From JAEELC01 sp963605425 (GTDB lineage Bacteria > Bacillota_I > Bacilli_A > Acholeplasmatales > Anaeroplasmataceae): DNA of 64,000 nt. The notes below the pieces were generated by a model. That model saw only the letters and a list, made by a program, of their open reading frames with translations. It was not told where the DNA came from and made no database searches. Shown here piece after piece: positions 25,550 through 35,566 of the stretch. The stretch spans positions 1 through 64,000 of the forward strand of contig CAVCUQ010000003.1 in the NCBI GenBank assembly GCA_963605425.1, read 5' to 3'. Each line of letters starts with the position of its first letter. Within the stretch, counting starts at the first letter, position 1. A program made the translations under genes and the position numbers.

Positions 25550-25581
25550 AAAAAAGATCTACTTTTTATAAGTAGACCTTT
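25550..25581 (-). terminator. Terminator of the 175-residue membrane protein gene
   Basis: Minus-strand 12-bp stem with one G-U pair (25553-25564 with 25570-25581) and a seven-U tail. Confidence 0.8.
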
Positions 25582-25588
25582 ATAAGAA

Positions 25589-26116
25589 TTACTTCTTTAA
25601 GAATTGAAGAACTGTGTAAGTTCCTGATGTGCAAGCACCAAGTCCAGCACAAACTAATGCAAGAATTGATCCTACACCTAACTTGTAATCACCGAAGTGA
25701 GCAGTTGATGAACTAGAAACATATCCTGAAGTAGCAACTTCATATGTAGCCATATTCTTTGTGCAAGCAATTAAAATAATTGAAACTACGAAGCAAGCGA
25801 ATGCAACACATCCAAATACGAATGATAAACCTTTAGATTTACCAAATACTACAAGGCAAATAAGAACAGCAGCTACAACAGGTAAGAAATAACCTAGTAA
25901 TAGACCGAAGCAGAATAAAATCTTTACACTACCGCTTTGTCCAAAAAAGCTACCAGCACTTAAAGTTTTACCAAAAATTAAATTGAATCCTGAGTAAGAA
26001 GTTTTACTGTCTCCTTCTCCATAAGTTACAGCTGCAAATGAAGCCATTACTAGAACTAAGATTCCTAGTACGATACTTGCAATTCCAACGATTTTTTTTA
26101 ATGTTTTTGTATTCAT
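25589..26116 (-). CDS. Uncharacterised four-helix membrane protein
   Basis: A 175-residue protein I do not recognise. Hydrophobic helices at about 9-31, 65-90, 96-118 and 148-165, with a Ser/Thr/Gly-rich extracytoplasmic loop between helices 3 and 4 (YVSSSSTAHFG). The Gly/Ala/Ser-rich helices and lower Asn/Lys content set it apart from neighbours. Single gene with its own promoter and terminator, divergent from degV. Confidence 0.6.
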   Translation of the reverse strand: MNTKTLKKIVGIASIVLGILVLVMASFAAVTYGEGDSKTSYSGFNLIFGKTLSAGSFFGQSGSVKILFCFGLLLGYFLPVVAAVLICLVVFGKSKGLSFVFGCVAFACFVVSIILIACTKNMATYEVATSGYVSSSSTAHFGDYKLGVGSILALVCAGLGACTSGTYTVLQFLKK

Positions 26117-26141
26117 AATAATATACTCCTCTCTTGATTAA

Positions 26142-26169
26142 ATTATATACCATTAAAAATTTTTATCAA
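26142..26169 (-). promoter_or_regulatory. Promoter of the 175-residue membrane protein gene
   Basis: Minus strand -35 TTGATA (26164-26169), 16-base spacer, -10 TATAAT (26142-26147). It is back to back with the degV promoter region, where plus-strand TATAAT boxes lie before 26272 but no clear -35 was found. Confidence 0.55.
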
Positions 26170-26292
26170 TTATAAAATTTGAATTATCATACTTTCAAAG
26201 AATATTAGTTCAAATTTTACCAAATATTTTTAACAATTCTTTATATTTGTATAATTTTAGTTTATAATAAATTGTGTTTTGAGGTGAAAGTT

Positions 26293-27144
26293 ATGAGAAT
26301 AGCAATATCTGCGGAAAGTACAATCGATCTGCCTAAAAATATATTAAATGAATATGATATACATACACTTCCTTTTACTTTAATTATGGGAGATAGTAGT
26401 GCACTTGATGGTGAAATTCTACCTGAAAAGTTATTTGAATTTACTGATAAAACCGGAATTCTTCCTAAAACTAGTGCTGTAAATGAATATCAATATTTTG
26501 AACATTTTAAAGCATTAAAAGAAGCTGGTTATGATGCAATTATCCATTTTGCATTATCTAGTGCCATTTCTAGTGCTTATTCAAATGCTGTAAAAGCAAG
26601 CCAAAATTTCGAGAATACTTATATTATTGATACAAAGTCTTTATCTACTGGTATAGCCTTACTTGCAATAAATGCTAGAGAACTTGCAAATTGCAACTTA
26701 AGTGCTGAAGAAGTTTATAACAAAAGTTTAGAGAGAGTAAAGAGTGTTCAAGCTTCTTTCTCACTTGAAAGTGTTAATTACTTATACAAAGGTGGTAGAT
26801 GCTCAATGCTAGCAATGCTTGGGGCTAACATCTTACATTTAAAACCTGAAATTTTAGTAAACACTGAAACAGGAGCTATGAGTGCAGGTAAGAAATATCG
26901 TGGTTCAATGATGAAAGTGGTTCTTGATTATGTTGATAATACTCTTGCAAAATTCAATACTCCTGATTTAAAAAGAGTATTTATTACTTACTCAACTGCA
27001 CCTGATGATGTAGTAGAGGCTGTTAAGACTAAATTGTTAAATTATGGCTTTAAAGAAGTTATTCCAACTCATGCTGGCGGTACTATATCTTGTCACTGCG
27101 GTCCACATTGTCTTGGTATTTTATATATCAATGATGCAAAATAA
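26293..27144 (+). CDS. DegV family fatty-acid-binding protein
   Basis: A 283-residue two-domain DegV/FakB-type protein, the only plus-strand protein gene here. Family marks: STIDLPKN near the start with the Ser/Thr lipid-carboxylate site, TSAVNEYQYFEHF, the IDTKSLSTG segment, YLYKGGRCS, and the C-terminal GGTISCHCGPHCLGI that binds the fatty acid head group region. DegV proteins bind fatty acids, and FakB members present them to FakA for phosphorylation; no FakA is in the window. ATG at 26293 is chosen since GAGGTGA is six bases upstream; an in-frame ATG/TTG at 26272 adds seven residues without an RBS. Confidence 0.88.
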   Translation: MRIAISAESTIDLPKNILNEYDIHTLPFTLIMGDSSALDGEILPEKLFEFTDKTGILPKTSAVNEYQYFEHFKALKEAGYDAIIHFALSSAISSAYSNAVKASQNFENTYIIDTKSLSTGIALLAINARELANCNLSAEEVYNKSLERVKSVQASFSLESVNYLYKGGRCSMLAMLGANILHLKPEILVNTETGAMSAGKKYRGSMMKVVLDYVDNTLAKFNTPDLKRVFITYSTAPDDVVEAVKTKLLNYGFKEVIPTHAGGTISCHCGPHCLGILYINDAK

Positions 27145-27152
27145 ATTTATTA

Positions 27153-27187
27153 ATGTGTTAGATTTTTATCTAGCACATTTTTTTGTG
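27153..27187 (+). terminator. Terminator of degV
   Basis: Plus-strand 11-bp stem with one G-U pair (27153-27163 with 27168-27178) followed by an eight-T run. It faces the rpoC terminator across about 20 bases. Confidence 0.85.
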
Positions 27188-27197
27188 TTTTTATAGC

Positions 27198-27236
27198 GTT
27201 AAAAAAGGCCTTTAAGGAAACCCCTTAAAAGCCTTT
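27198..27236 (-). terminator. Terminator of rpoBC
   Basis: Minus-strand 14-bp stem with one G-U pair (27204-27217 with 27223-27236) and a U-rich tail, just after the rpoC stop codon. Confidence 0.88.
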
Positions 27237-27241
27237 AATAA

Positions 27242-30200
27242 TTATTCTTCGATTTCAACTTGATCATCTTGAGTGAAAGCTTCTGAATCATCAATTTCTT
27301 CTGTAGCAACAGAATCATTTGATAAATTCTTTAAATTTTCACTGATTAAGCTGTCAACTTTCTCTGTAGATTCACTAGCAACTGTTGATTGAACAGCGTT
27401 AGTTTCTTCTAATAGAGATTCAAATCTAGGACCAACTGATTGATATTCCTCTTCTTCAAGGATACCAGTACCAGCAGGGATTAAACCACCAATGATAACA
27501 TTTTCTTTTAATCCTGTTAAGTAGTCCTTCTTACCACGGATAACTGCATCAGTTAATGCCTTATTAGTTTCTTGGAATGAAGCTGCAGATAAGAATGAAT
27601 CTGAACCTGAAGCTGCCTTAGCAATACCTAATAAGATTGGTTTAGCAACTGGAAGTTTTGGTGAAACACCAGTTTCAATACCTTCTTTAACTAATTCAGT
27701 AACATTCTTAGAGAATTCAGTTACTGAATATTGTAAACCTGGGATAAGTTTAGAACTTCCTTCGTTTACAACAACTAACTTACGTAACATTTGACGTACA
27801 ACAATTTCGATATGTTTGTCAGAAATTGATACACCTTGAGTAATGTAAGGTTTTTGAACTTCATCAATAATATATCTTTGAACTGCTTCTTTGTCTTTGA
27901 TACGTAATAATTCTTTTGGAGAAATACGACCCTTGTTTAGAGTGTCTCCACGTTTAACCTTACTACCTTCACTTACAAGTAATTCATAAGTTGAATCAAT
28001 TGTATATGTTTGGATAATATTGTTTCCGTCTTTATCTACTTCAGTACCTTCGATAGTTACATCATTACCACGCTTTGTCTTAGCAATGCTAATAACCGTA
28101 CCATCAATTTCACTTAATGTAGCTTTCCACTTTGGCTTACGAGCTTCGAATAATTCAACTACACGAGGTAAACCTTGTGTGATGTCTCCACCTGAAGCAA
28201 CACCACCGTTATGGAATGTACGCATTGTTAACTGAGTACCTGGTTCACCAATTGATTGAGCGGCAATAACACCTACCGCTTCTCCTACTTCAACTACTTG
28301 TTTAGTTGATAGGTTTAGACCATAACACTTAGTACATACACCACTTGGAGCGCAGCATGTTAAGTTAGATCTAATATAAGCTTGTTTAATACCAGCAGCG
28401 TCAATTTGGTCTCCCATTTCATCTGTTACAAGAACATTTCTTGGAACGATAACTTCACCAGTTGTTGGATTAATAATATCCTTAGATGGATATCTACCAA
28501 TACAACGCTTACCTAAAGATAATTGCATCTTACCGTCATCATCAATTAATTCAGAAACTAAAGTACCACTTGTAGTACCACAGTCTTCCATAGTAACGAT
28601 AACTTCTTGAGAAGCATCAACTAGACGACGAGTTAAGTAACCTGAGTCAGCTGTCTTTAAGGCTGTATCTGTAGAACCTTTACGAGAACCGTGTGAAGAA
28701 ATGAAGAATTCAGATACTGTTAAACCTTCATAGAAGTTTGAAGTAACTGGAACTTCGATAGCTTGTCCGTTAGTATTAGCCATTAGACCTCTCATACCAG
28801 CGATTTGGGCGAAGTTAGATGAACTACCACGTGAACCTGAGTGAGCCATCATGTAAATAGCGTTATCTTTACGCTTTTCCATTTCGCTCCATAGACCTTT
28901 TTCAACGTCGTCACGAACATCATGCCAAATTTGACAAACCTTTTTATATCTTTCGCTATCAGTTAATAAACCATAGTTATAGTAATTCTTGATTTCATCA
29001 ACTCTAGCGTTAGCATCAGCAAGAACTTCTTCCTTACGAGAGTAGTTGTCAATGTCAGCAATAGAGATTGTTAAACCTGCAATTGTAGAATATTGGAAAC
29101 CTAAGTTCTTTAACTTGTCTAGCATAATAGATGTAGCAGTTAACTTACTTCTCTTAAATACTTCAGCAATGATAGCATTTAAGAATTTCTTTCTAAATGG
29201 TTCATCTTCAGGACGAGATAGGAAGTCTTCAATCTTATCTTTCTTTGGATCAAAGAAAATTGAAGTATCAGTTAAACCACTTAACTTAGCATTACCTGAA
29301 TTTACATATGGGAATTCAATGTCAAGGATATTGTTGAAAATCATCTTACCTACAGTTGTAAATAAGTATTTACCATTAATATCTATATCATGGAATCTTT
29401 CAGTACATAAATTACCATAATCTAAATGTCTAGGATCAACGAAAATACGAGTGTGTAAAGTAATTTCATTATTCTTATAAGCTAAATAAGCTTCTTGGAA
29501 TGTTGAATAGAATGTACCTTCTTGGTATTCAGCTGGTCTGTATAAATCATAACCAGTTGAATCATTACCTACAGCTACAAGCTCAACTTGATCATAACGA
29601 GATGAAGATAATACATCATCAAAGTCATATGTTGAAATATCATCTACTAAGATAGCATTCTTTGGTAATACATTAGAATGTCCTTGCTTAAATGAACGTT
29701 CAATAGATAGATAGTAGTTACCTAGAATCATGTCTTGAGATGGAGTAGCTACTGGGGCACCATCTTTAGCATTTAAGATATTGTTAGATGCTAGCATTAA
29801 TAATCTAGCTTCAGCTTGTGCTTCTAGAGATAGAGGAACATGCACAGCCATTTGGTCACCGTCGAAGTCAGCGTTGAATGCTGGACAAACAAGTGGGTGA
29901 AGACGAATAGCCTTACCTTCAATTAAAATTGGTTCAAATGCTTGAATACCAAGTCTGTGAAGAGTAGGTGCACGGTTTAATAGAACCGGATGTTCTCTAA
30001 TTACATTTTCAAGAATTGGCCATACTTGGTCATCTTGCTTTTCGCATAATCTCTTAGCTGCGTTAATAGTATGTCCATTGATCTTCATTAAATCTCTAAT
30101 TACAAATGGTTTGAATAGATTTAATGCCATTTCTTTTGGAAGACCACATTGATACATTTCAAGAGATGGACCTACAACGATAACTGAACGACCTGAGTAG

Positions 30201-31207
30201 TCTACACGCTTACCAAGTAAGTTTTGTCTGAATCTACCTTGTTTACCTTTTAATAAATCAGATAGAGACTTAAGGCTCTTAGATCTATCGTTAGCACCAC
30301 TGCTCTTACGTTTAGAATTGTCGATTAAAGCATCAACAGCTTCTTGTAATAAACGTTTTTCATTCTTAGTAATTAAGTATGGAGCACGATTATTGTAGTT
30401 TTGTTTTAAACGATTATTACGGTTAATAATAGTTATATATAAGTTATTTAAGTCAGTAGTTGCAAATCTACCACCATCAAGTTGAACCATAGGTCTTAGA
30501 TCTGGTGGAATAACTGGAAGTGCATGGATAATCATCCATTCTGGCTTGTTATCTGATTCAAGGAATGCTTCACAAACACTTAATCTCTTGATAGTCTTAT
30601 CACGATTTTGTTTGTTAGAACTCTTTAATTCATTACGAAGTTTTTCAACTTCTTTCTTAAGGTTAAGTTCTTTTAATAACTTTTCTACAGCTTCACCACC
30701 TGATAAAGCTTCGAATCTCTTACCATAAGTTTCGTATAATTGTGAATATTGCTCTTCTGATAGAATTTGCTTCTTATGTAATTCAGCTACATTACCAGCA
30801 TCAGTAACAATATATGAAGATAAATAAACAATGTCCTCAAGATCTTTTGCTTTAATATCAAGTAATAGAGCAATTCTAGATGGACTATTCTTTAAGAACC
30901 AAGTGTGAACAACTGGAGCTGCAAGTTCGATATGACCAAAACGTTCACGTCTAACTTTAGCTTCAGTGATTTCAACACCACAATTTGAACAGATTTTACC
31001 TTTTTCAGTAGTTCTCTTAGACTTACCACAAGCACATTGATAGTCTTTAGAAGGTCCGAAAATCTTTTCACAGAATAATCCACCTTCTTCAGGCTTTAAT
31101 GTACGGTAATTAATTGTTTCATGATTTTTAACTTCACCATAACTCCAACTACGGATTTCATCTGGAGAAGCTAATCTAATACGCATGTATTGATATTTTT
31201 TACTCAT
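27242..31207 (-). CDS. rpoC: DNA-directed RNA polymerase subunit beta'
   Basis: A 1321-residue beta' subunit. The N-terminal zinc ribbon (CACGKSKRTTEKGKICSNCG region near residue 58), the active-site Mg motif NADFDGDQMAVH (near residue 449), the second zinc site CCAPSGVCTKCYG, and the trigger-loop region with GEPGTQLTMRTFHNGG are all intact. The C-terminus carries an acidic tail of about 60 residues. 20 bases after rpoB and co-transcribed. Firmicutes-type without the large proteobacterial insertion. Confidence 0.98.
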   Translation of the reverse strand: MSKKYQYMRIRLASPDEIRSWSYGEVKNHETINYRTLKPEEGGLFCEKIFGPSKDYQCACGKSKRTTEKGKICSNCGVEITEAKVRRERFGHIELAAPVVHTWFLKNSPSRIALLLDIKAKDLEDIVYLSSYIVTDAGNVAELHKKQILSEEQYSQLYETYGKRFEALSGGEAVEKLLKELNLKKEVEKLRNELKSSNKQNRDKTIKRLSVCEAFLESDNKPEWMIIHALPVIPPDLRPMVQLDGGRFATTDLNNLYITIINRNNRLKQNYNNRAPYLITKNEKRLLQEAVDALIDNSKRKSSGANDRSKSLKSLSDLLKGKQGRFRQNLLGKRVDYSGRSVIVVGPSLEMYQCGLPKEMALNLFKPFVIRDLMKINGHTINAAKRLCEKQDDQVWPILENVIREHPVLLNRAPTLHRLGIQAFEPILIEGKAIRLHPLVCPAFNADFDGDQMAVHVPLSLEAQAEARLLMLASNNILNAKDGAPVATPSQDMILGNYYLSIERSFKQGHSNVLPKNAILVDDISTYDFDDVLSSSRYDQVELVAVGNDSTGYDLYRPAEYQEGTFYSTFQEAYLAYKNNEITLHTRIFVDPRHLDYGNLCTERFHDIDINGKYLFTTVGKMIFNNILDIEFPYVNSGNAKLSGLTDTSIFFDPKKDKIEDFLSRPEDEPFRKKFLNAIIAEVFKRSKLTATSIMLDKLKNLGFQYSTIAGLTISIADIDNYSRKEEVLADANARVDEIKNYYNYGLLTDSERYKKVCQIWHDVRDDVEKGLWSEMEKRKDNAIYMMAHSGSRGSSSNFAQIAGMRGLMANTNGQAIEVPVTSNFYEGLTVSEFFISSHGSRKGSTDTALKTADSGYLTRRLVDASQEVIVTMEDCGTTSGTLVSELIDDDGKMQLSLGKRCIGRYPSKDIINPTTGEVIVPRNVLVTDEMGDQIDAAGIKQAYIRSNLTCCAPSGVCTKCYGLNLSTKQVVEVGEAVGVIAAQSIGEPGTQLTMRTFHNGGVASGGDITQGLPRVVELFEARKPKWKATLSEIDGTVISIAKTKRGNDVTIEGTEVDKDGNNIIQTYTIDSTYELLVSEGSKVKRGDTLNKGRISPKELLRIKDKEAVQRYIIDEVQKPYITQGVSISDKHIEIVVRQMLRKLVVVNEGSSKLIPGLQYSVTEFSKNVTELVKEGIETGVSPKLPVAKPILLGIAKAASGSDSFLSAASFQETNKALTDAVIRGKKDYLTGLKENVIIGGLIPAGTGILEEEEYQSVGPRFESLLEETNAVQSTVASESTEKVDSLISENLKNLSNDSVATEEIDDSEAFTQDDQVEIEE

Positions 31208-31227
31208 TTTCTAATCACCCCTACTAA

Positions 31228-34200
31228 TTAAAATCTATTTTTCTTTAAGAAATCATCATTGTCTAAATCAACTAATGACTTTTCAACTTCGTTTTCACCT
31301 GTGTTAGAAATTAATTCAACATGAATTCCTAATGCTTTGAATTCACGAGTTAATACTCTGAATGATTCAGGAATGCTTGGTTCTGGTAATGGATTACCAT
31401 CAACGATATTTCTGAATAATTTGTTACGACCAACAATGTCATCACTCTTAAGAGTAAGCATTTCTTGTAATAAGTGAGCAGCACCATAACCTTCAAGTGC
31501 CCAAACTTCCATTTCACCGAAACGTTGACCACCGTTTTGAGCTTTACCACCCATTGGTTGTTGTGTAACTAATGTATAAGGACCAACTGATCTAGCATGT
31601 AACTTATCGTCAACCATGTGGTTTAACTTAATGAAGTACATGATACCAACGTTAATCTTATTTTCGAATGGTTCACCAGTTCTTCCATCATATAGAGTAA
31701 TTTTACCATCTGTTGGAACATCTGCTTCAACCATTAGATCTTTTAATTCTTCTTGTGATACACCATCAAATACTGGAGTTGCAATCTTAATTCCTAATTT
31801 CTTAGCAGCAAGACCTGCGTGTAATTCCATGATTTGACCGATATTCATACGTGAAGGAACACCTTGTGGGTTAAGCATGATGTCAATTGGTTGACCATCA
31901 GCTGAATAAGGCATGTCTTCTACTGGTAATACATTTGAAATAACACCTTTGTTACCATGTCTACCAGACATCTTATCACCAACACCGATTTTACGTTTTT
32001 GGATAATATAAATTCTAACTGTTTCATTTACACCAGCAGGAAGTTCATCACCATTTTCCTTCTTGAAGTGTTGAACAGATTGAACAACACCATCACAACC
32101 ATGAGGAACACGTAATGAAGTGTCTCTAACTTCACGGCTATTCTTTTCAGAGAAGATAGCGAATAATAACTTTTCTTCTGGGCTTGGGTCTGTTTGTCCC
32201 TTAGGAGTTAACTTACCAACAAGGATATCTCCTTCATGAACTTCAGTTCCTGGGATAACAATACCATTTTCATCTAGATACTTAACAGCATCTGGACCTA
32301 CGTTTGGAATATCTCTTGTGAATTCTTCTTTACCAAGTTTAGTACTTCTGCATTCAACAGAGTGAACATCCATATGTACAGATGTATAAACATCGTTCTT
32401 AACTAATTCTTCGCTCATGATAACAGCGTCTTCATAGTTATAACCTTGCCAAGTCATGAATGCTACACGAACATTACGTCCTAGAGCAAGTTCACCATGA
32501 TCCATTGATTGACCATCAGCTAGAATGTCACCACGTTCAACAACTTCTCCTTCTTTAACGATAGGACGTTGCCAAATTGTAGTAGCAGCATTTGATCTTA
32601 AGAATGAAACAAGCTTATATGTATGCATGTTTCCGCCAGCTTCTTTTACAACAATCTTCTTAGCGTCAACATATTCAACAACACCATCAAGTTGACATAC
32701 AACAGCAGAACCACCATCTTTAGCAGCTCTGTATTCCATACCAGTACCAACAAGTGGAGCTTCAGGAGCAATTACTGGAACGGCTTGACGTTGCATGTTA
32801 GAACCCATTAGGGCACGAGTAGCGTCGTCATGTTCAAGGAATGGGATACAAGCAGTAGCTGCAGATACAACTTGCTTACTTGATACGTCCATGTATTCTA
32901 CTTCTTCTTTCTTGAAGATCTTAGTTTCACCATTTAAACGACCGATAACAGTGTCTGAAGTGATGTAACCATCCTTATCAAGAGGAGTTGAAGCAGATGC
33001 AATGATATGACCTTCTTCTTGAATAGCAGTCATATAAATAAACTTATCGCTTGGATAATTACCTGTCTCATCTTTAACGATTTCAGGAATATACTTTTTG
33101 CCATTTTCATCAACAGCAAACTTTAAATATGGAGTTTGAATAAATCCATACTCATCAGCTCTTGCATAGTTAGCAAGAGAAGTAATTAAACCGATAGAAC
33201 CACCTTCTGGAGTTTCAATAGGGCACATTCTACCATAGTGAGTATCATGTACGTCACGAACTTCAGTACCAGCTCTGTCTCTTGAAATACCACCAGTACC
33301 TAGGGCAGAAACTCTTCTCTTTTGAGTTAATTCTGCAAGTGGGTTAATTTGATCCATGAATTGTGATAATTGAGATGAACCAAAGAATTGATTTAAAGCG
33401 CTTGTAAGTGACTTAATATTAATTAAGTTTGCTGGAGTAGCTTCATGAATATCTACTGTAGACATTCTATATTGAATGTTCTTTTGTAAATTACCGAAAC
33501 CAATTCTAAATTGGTTAACTAATAATTCACCGATTAAACGTAATCTACGATTACCTAAATGATCGATGTCATCAATATAACCTACACCATCATATAAATT
33601 GAAGTAGTAGCTTGCTGAAGCAAAAATGTCTGATAAAGTGACGTGTAAAGAATCTTCAGTAGAATCGTTACCGATAATCTTAACTTCTTTATCTGTTCCT
33701 TCAACTTTAACTCTAAGAACTTCAACCATAGTAGGCTTTTGACCCATATCAACAGTTAATTCGATTTCTTCTCTTAATGCAGCTCTAGCCTTGTCTAATG
33801 CAGTATAAACTTCGCCTTCGATTTTAGCACCCTTAGAAGCGATTACACTACCTTCTTCGAATAAGATTTCACCTGTTTCTTCATCAAAGATGTCTTCTTT
33901 AGCGATAACATCTTGAGCAAGATAATGACCTTTAGCACGAGATAATACATCAAGTTTTAAGTTAAATTTATAACGACCAACTTTTTGTAAATCATATCTC
34001 TTAGCGTCAAACCAGTGATCAACGATGAAAGTTCTAGCACCATCAACTGGTACAACTTCACCTTGTTTCATCTTAGCATATACTTCAATAACAGCTTCAT
34101 CAGCATTCTTTGCAGTATCTTTCTTATATGTTTCCTCTAAGAATTCTTTATTTTCATATACCTTTTCGATAGCTTCATTAGAACCAAGACCGAATGCACG

Positions 34201-34791
34201 TAATAAAGTAGTTACAGGGAATTTCTTAGAACGGTCTAACTTAGCGTAACAAATTTCCTTAGATCCTTTTTCAAATTCAATCCATCCTCCACGAGTAGGG
34301 ATAACTTGTCCACTATATCTATCATTACCAGTCTTTTTATCAATTTCATGATTGTAATAAATACCAGCAGAACGAACGATTTGGGAAATAACTACACGTT
34401 CAGCACCATTAATAATAAATGTACCAACTGGTGTCATATATGGCATGTCACCAAAGTATAATTCTTGTTCAATTTGTTCGCCAGTTTCTAGATTGTTTAG
34501 ACGAACCTTGCACTTTAATGGTTTAGAATAGTTAGTTTCTCTGTATTTGCATTCGATAATATCATATTTAGAATCTTCAAAATGATAATCACCAAAATAT
34601 AATTCTAGTTTTTGATCGAATGATTTAATTGGAGAAACGTAGTCGAAAACTTCTCTAAGTCCTTGATTTACAAACCAATCGAAAGATTCAGTTTGAATTG
34701 AAATTAGGTTAGGAACTTCAATCTCTGTACGGATTTTAGAATAGTCTCTTCTAACTGACTTCTTACCAAAATTTTTAATTTTGTAACTCAT
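31228..34791 (-). CDS. rpoB: DNA-directed RNA polymerase subunit beta
   Basis: A 1187-residue beta subunit. The rifampicin pocket reads SQLSQFMDQINPLAELTQKR: Gln490 stands where E. coli has His526, and Ile where it has Asn518; Gln513, Asp516, Arg529 and Ser531 equivalents are kept. Substitutions at His526 are known to give rifampicin resistance, so intrinsic resistance is likely (inference). Start: ATG at 34791 after AGAGGTGG; the GTG at 34800 overlaps that RBS. Own promoter lies upstream within the rsmC-rpoB gap. Confidence 0.98.
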   Translation of the reverse strand: MSYKIKNFGKKSVRRDYSKIRTEIEVPNLISIQTESFDWFVNQGLREVFDYVSPIKSFDQKLELYFGDYHFEDSKYDIIECKYRETNYSKPLKCKVRLNNLETGEQIEQELYFGDMPYMTPVGTFIINGAERVVISQIVRSAGIYYNHEIDKKTGNDRYSGQVIPTRGGWIEFEKGSKEICYAKLDRSKKFPVTTLLRAFGLGSNEAIEKVYENKEFLEETYKKDTAKNADEAVIEVYAKMKQGEVVPVDGARTFIVDHWFDAKRYDLQKVGRYKFNLKLDVLSRAKGHYLAQDVIAKEDIFDEETGEILFEEGSVIASKGAKIEGEVYTALDKARAALREEIELTVDMGQKPTMVEVLRVKVEGTDKEVKIIGNDSTEDSLHVTLSDIFASASYYFNLYDGVGYIDDIDHLGNRRLRLIGELLVNQFRIGFGNLQKNIQYRMSTVDIHEATPANLINIKSLTSALNQFFGSSQLSQFMDQINPLAELTQKRRVSALGTGGISRDRAGTEVRDVHDTHYGRMCPIETPEGGSIGLITSLANYARADEYGFIQTPYLKFAVDENGKKYIPEIVKDETGNYPSDKFIYMTAIQEEGHIIASASTPLDKDGYITSDTVIGRLNGETKIFKKEEVEYMDVSSKQVVSAATACIPFLEHDDATRALMGSNMQRQAVPVIAPEAPLVGTGMEYRAAKDGGSAVVCQLDGVVEYVDAKKIVVKEAGGNMHTYKLVSFLRSNAATTIWQRPIVKEGEVVERGDILADGQSMDHGELALGRNVRVAFMTWQGYNYEDAVIMSEELVKNDVYTSVHMDVHSVECRSTKLGKEEFTRDIPNVGPDAVKYLDENGIVIPGTEVHEGDILVGKLTPKGQTDPSPEEKLLFAIFSEKNSREVRDTSLRVPHGCDGVVQSVQHFKKENGDELPAGVNETVRIYIIQKRKIGVGDKMSGRHGNKGVISNVLPVEDMPYSADGQPIDIMLNPQGVPSRMNIGQIMELHAGLAAKKLGIKIATPVFDGVSQEELKDLMVEADVPTDGKITLYDGRTGEPFENKINVGIMYFIKLNHMVDDKLHARSVGPYTLVTQQPMGGKAQNGGQRFGEMEVWALEGYGAAHLLQEMLTLKSDDIVGRNKLFRNIVDGNPLPEPSIPESFRVLTREFKALGIHVELISNTGENEVEKSLVDLDNDDFLKKNRF

Positions 34792-34863
34792 TACAGCCAC
34801 CTCTCACATGTTTCTTTTCTTTGTATTAAAATATGTACAAAACGCTATTATTAGCATTTTATA

Positions 34864-34892
34864 ATTTTAGTATATAAGTGTCAAATTGTCAA
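34864..34892 (-). promoter_or_regulatory. Promoter of rpoBC
   Basis: Minus strand -35 TTGACA (34887-34892), 17-base spacer, -10 TAAAAT (34864-34869). It makes rpoBC partly independent of the rplJL transcript. Confidence 0.7.
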
Positions 34893-34896
34893 TAGA

Positions 34897-35502
34897 CTAA
34901 CGGACACTTTTTATAATATAGTATCCAGACTCTTTTCCAACAATTTCCGCATTACCGAACAATTCTTCTAAATGTTTCTTTGTTGAAGGAGCACCTTGTT
35001 TCTTTTGAATAACAACCCATAATTCTCCGCCTATAGCTAAATGTTCATAAGCGCCATCATAAATTGAAAAAACAACGCTCTTACCAGCTCTTATAGGTGG
35101 ATTTGTAACTATTTGTGAAAATTTTTGATTTGCATCAACATTTGAATAGATATCACTTTTAAAAATTTTAACGTTTTGTACATCGTTTAATTTAAGATTT
35201 TCATTTGCAAGATTTACTGCACGTTCGTTGATGTCTACACCAATAACTTCTTTGTTATAAAGTTTATTAATAATGATTGAAATAGGACCATATCCACAAC
35301 CTACATCTAGTATAGGTAAATCTATATCGTTTGGTACAAAGTAATTTAAAAGAGTAAATGTACCAAAATCCAAATAGTTTTTGCAAAATACACCATTATC
35401 AGTCTTGAATGTAAATTTATGGTTCTTGAAATAATATGTGTATGCTTTAGGATCGCTCTTTAGTCCATCTTCATTTTCTGAATAATAATGATAATTTGCC
35501 AT
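34897..35502 (-). CDS. RsmC-like class I SAM-dependent rRNA methyltransferase (YbxB family)
   Basis: A 201-residue methyltransferase with the SAM motif DVGCGYGPISIII near residue 60 and the catalytic NPPIRAG motif near residue 130. It is the single-domain Firmicutes counterpart of E. coli RsmC (16S m2G1207) and holds the YbxB position between rplL and rpoB. ATG at 35502 begins MANYHYYSE, the usual family start; the longer frame from 35520 lies in the rplL terminator tail. No strong RBS is seen, and the terminator before it implies low read-through expression. Confidence 0.82.
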   Translation of the reverse strand: MANYHYYSENEDGLKSDPKAYTYYFKNHKFTFKTDNGVFCKNYLDFGTFTLLNYFVPNDIDLPILDVGCGYGPISIIINKLYNKEVIGVDINERAVNLANENLKLNDVQNVKIFKSDIYSNVDANQKFSQIVTNPPIRAGKSVVFSIYDGAYEHLAIGGELWVVIQKKQGAPSTKKHLEELFGNAEIVGKESGYYIIKSVR

Positions 35503-35516
35503 AATTTCTAATAAAA

Positions 35517-35545
35517 ACACTAAAAACCTGAGTATTTGCTCAGGT
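35517..35545 (-). terminator. Terminator of rplJ-rplL
   Basis: Minus-strand 7-bp stem ACCTGAG/CTCAGGT (35526-35532 with 35539-35545) with a U-rich tail. It ends 15 bases before the rsmC start codon and probably limits expression of rsmC. Confidence 0.8.
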
Positions 35546-35566
35546 TTTATAGCGGACTTTTATTTA

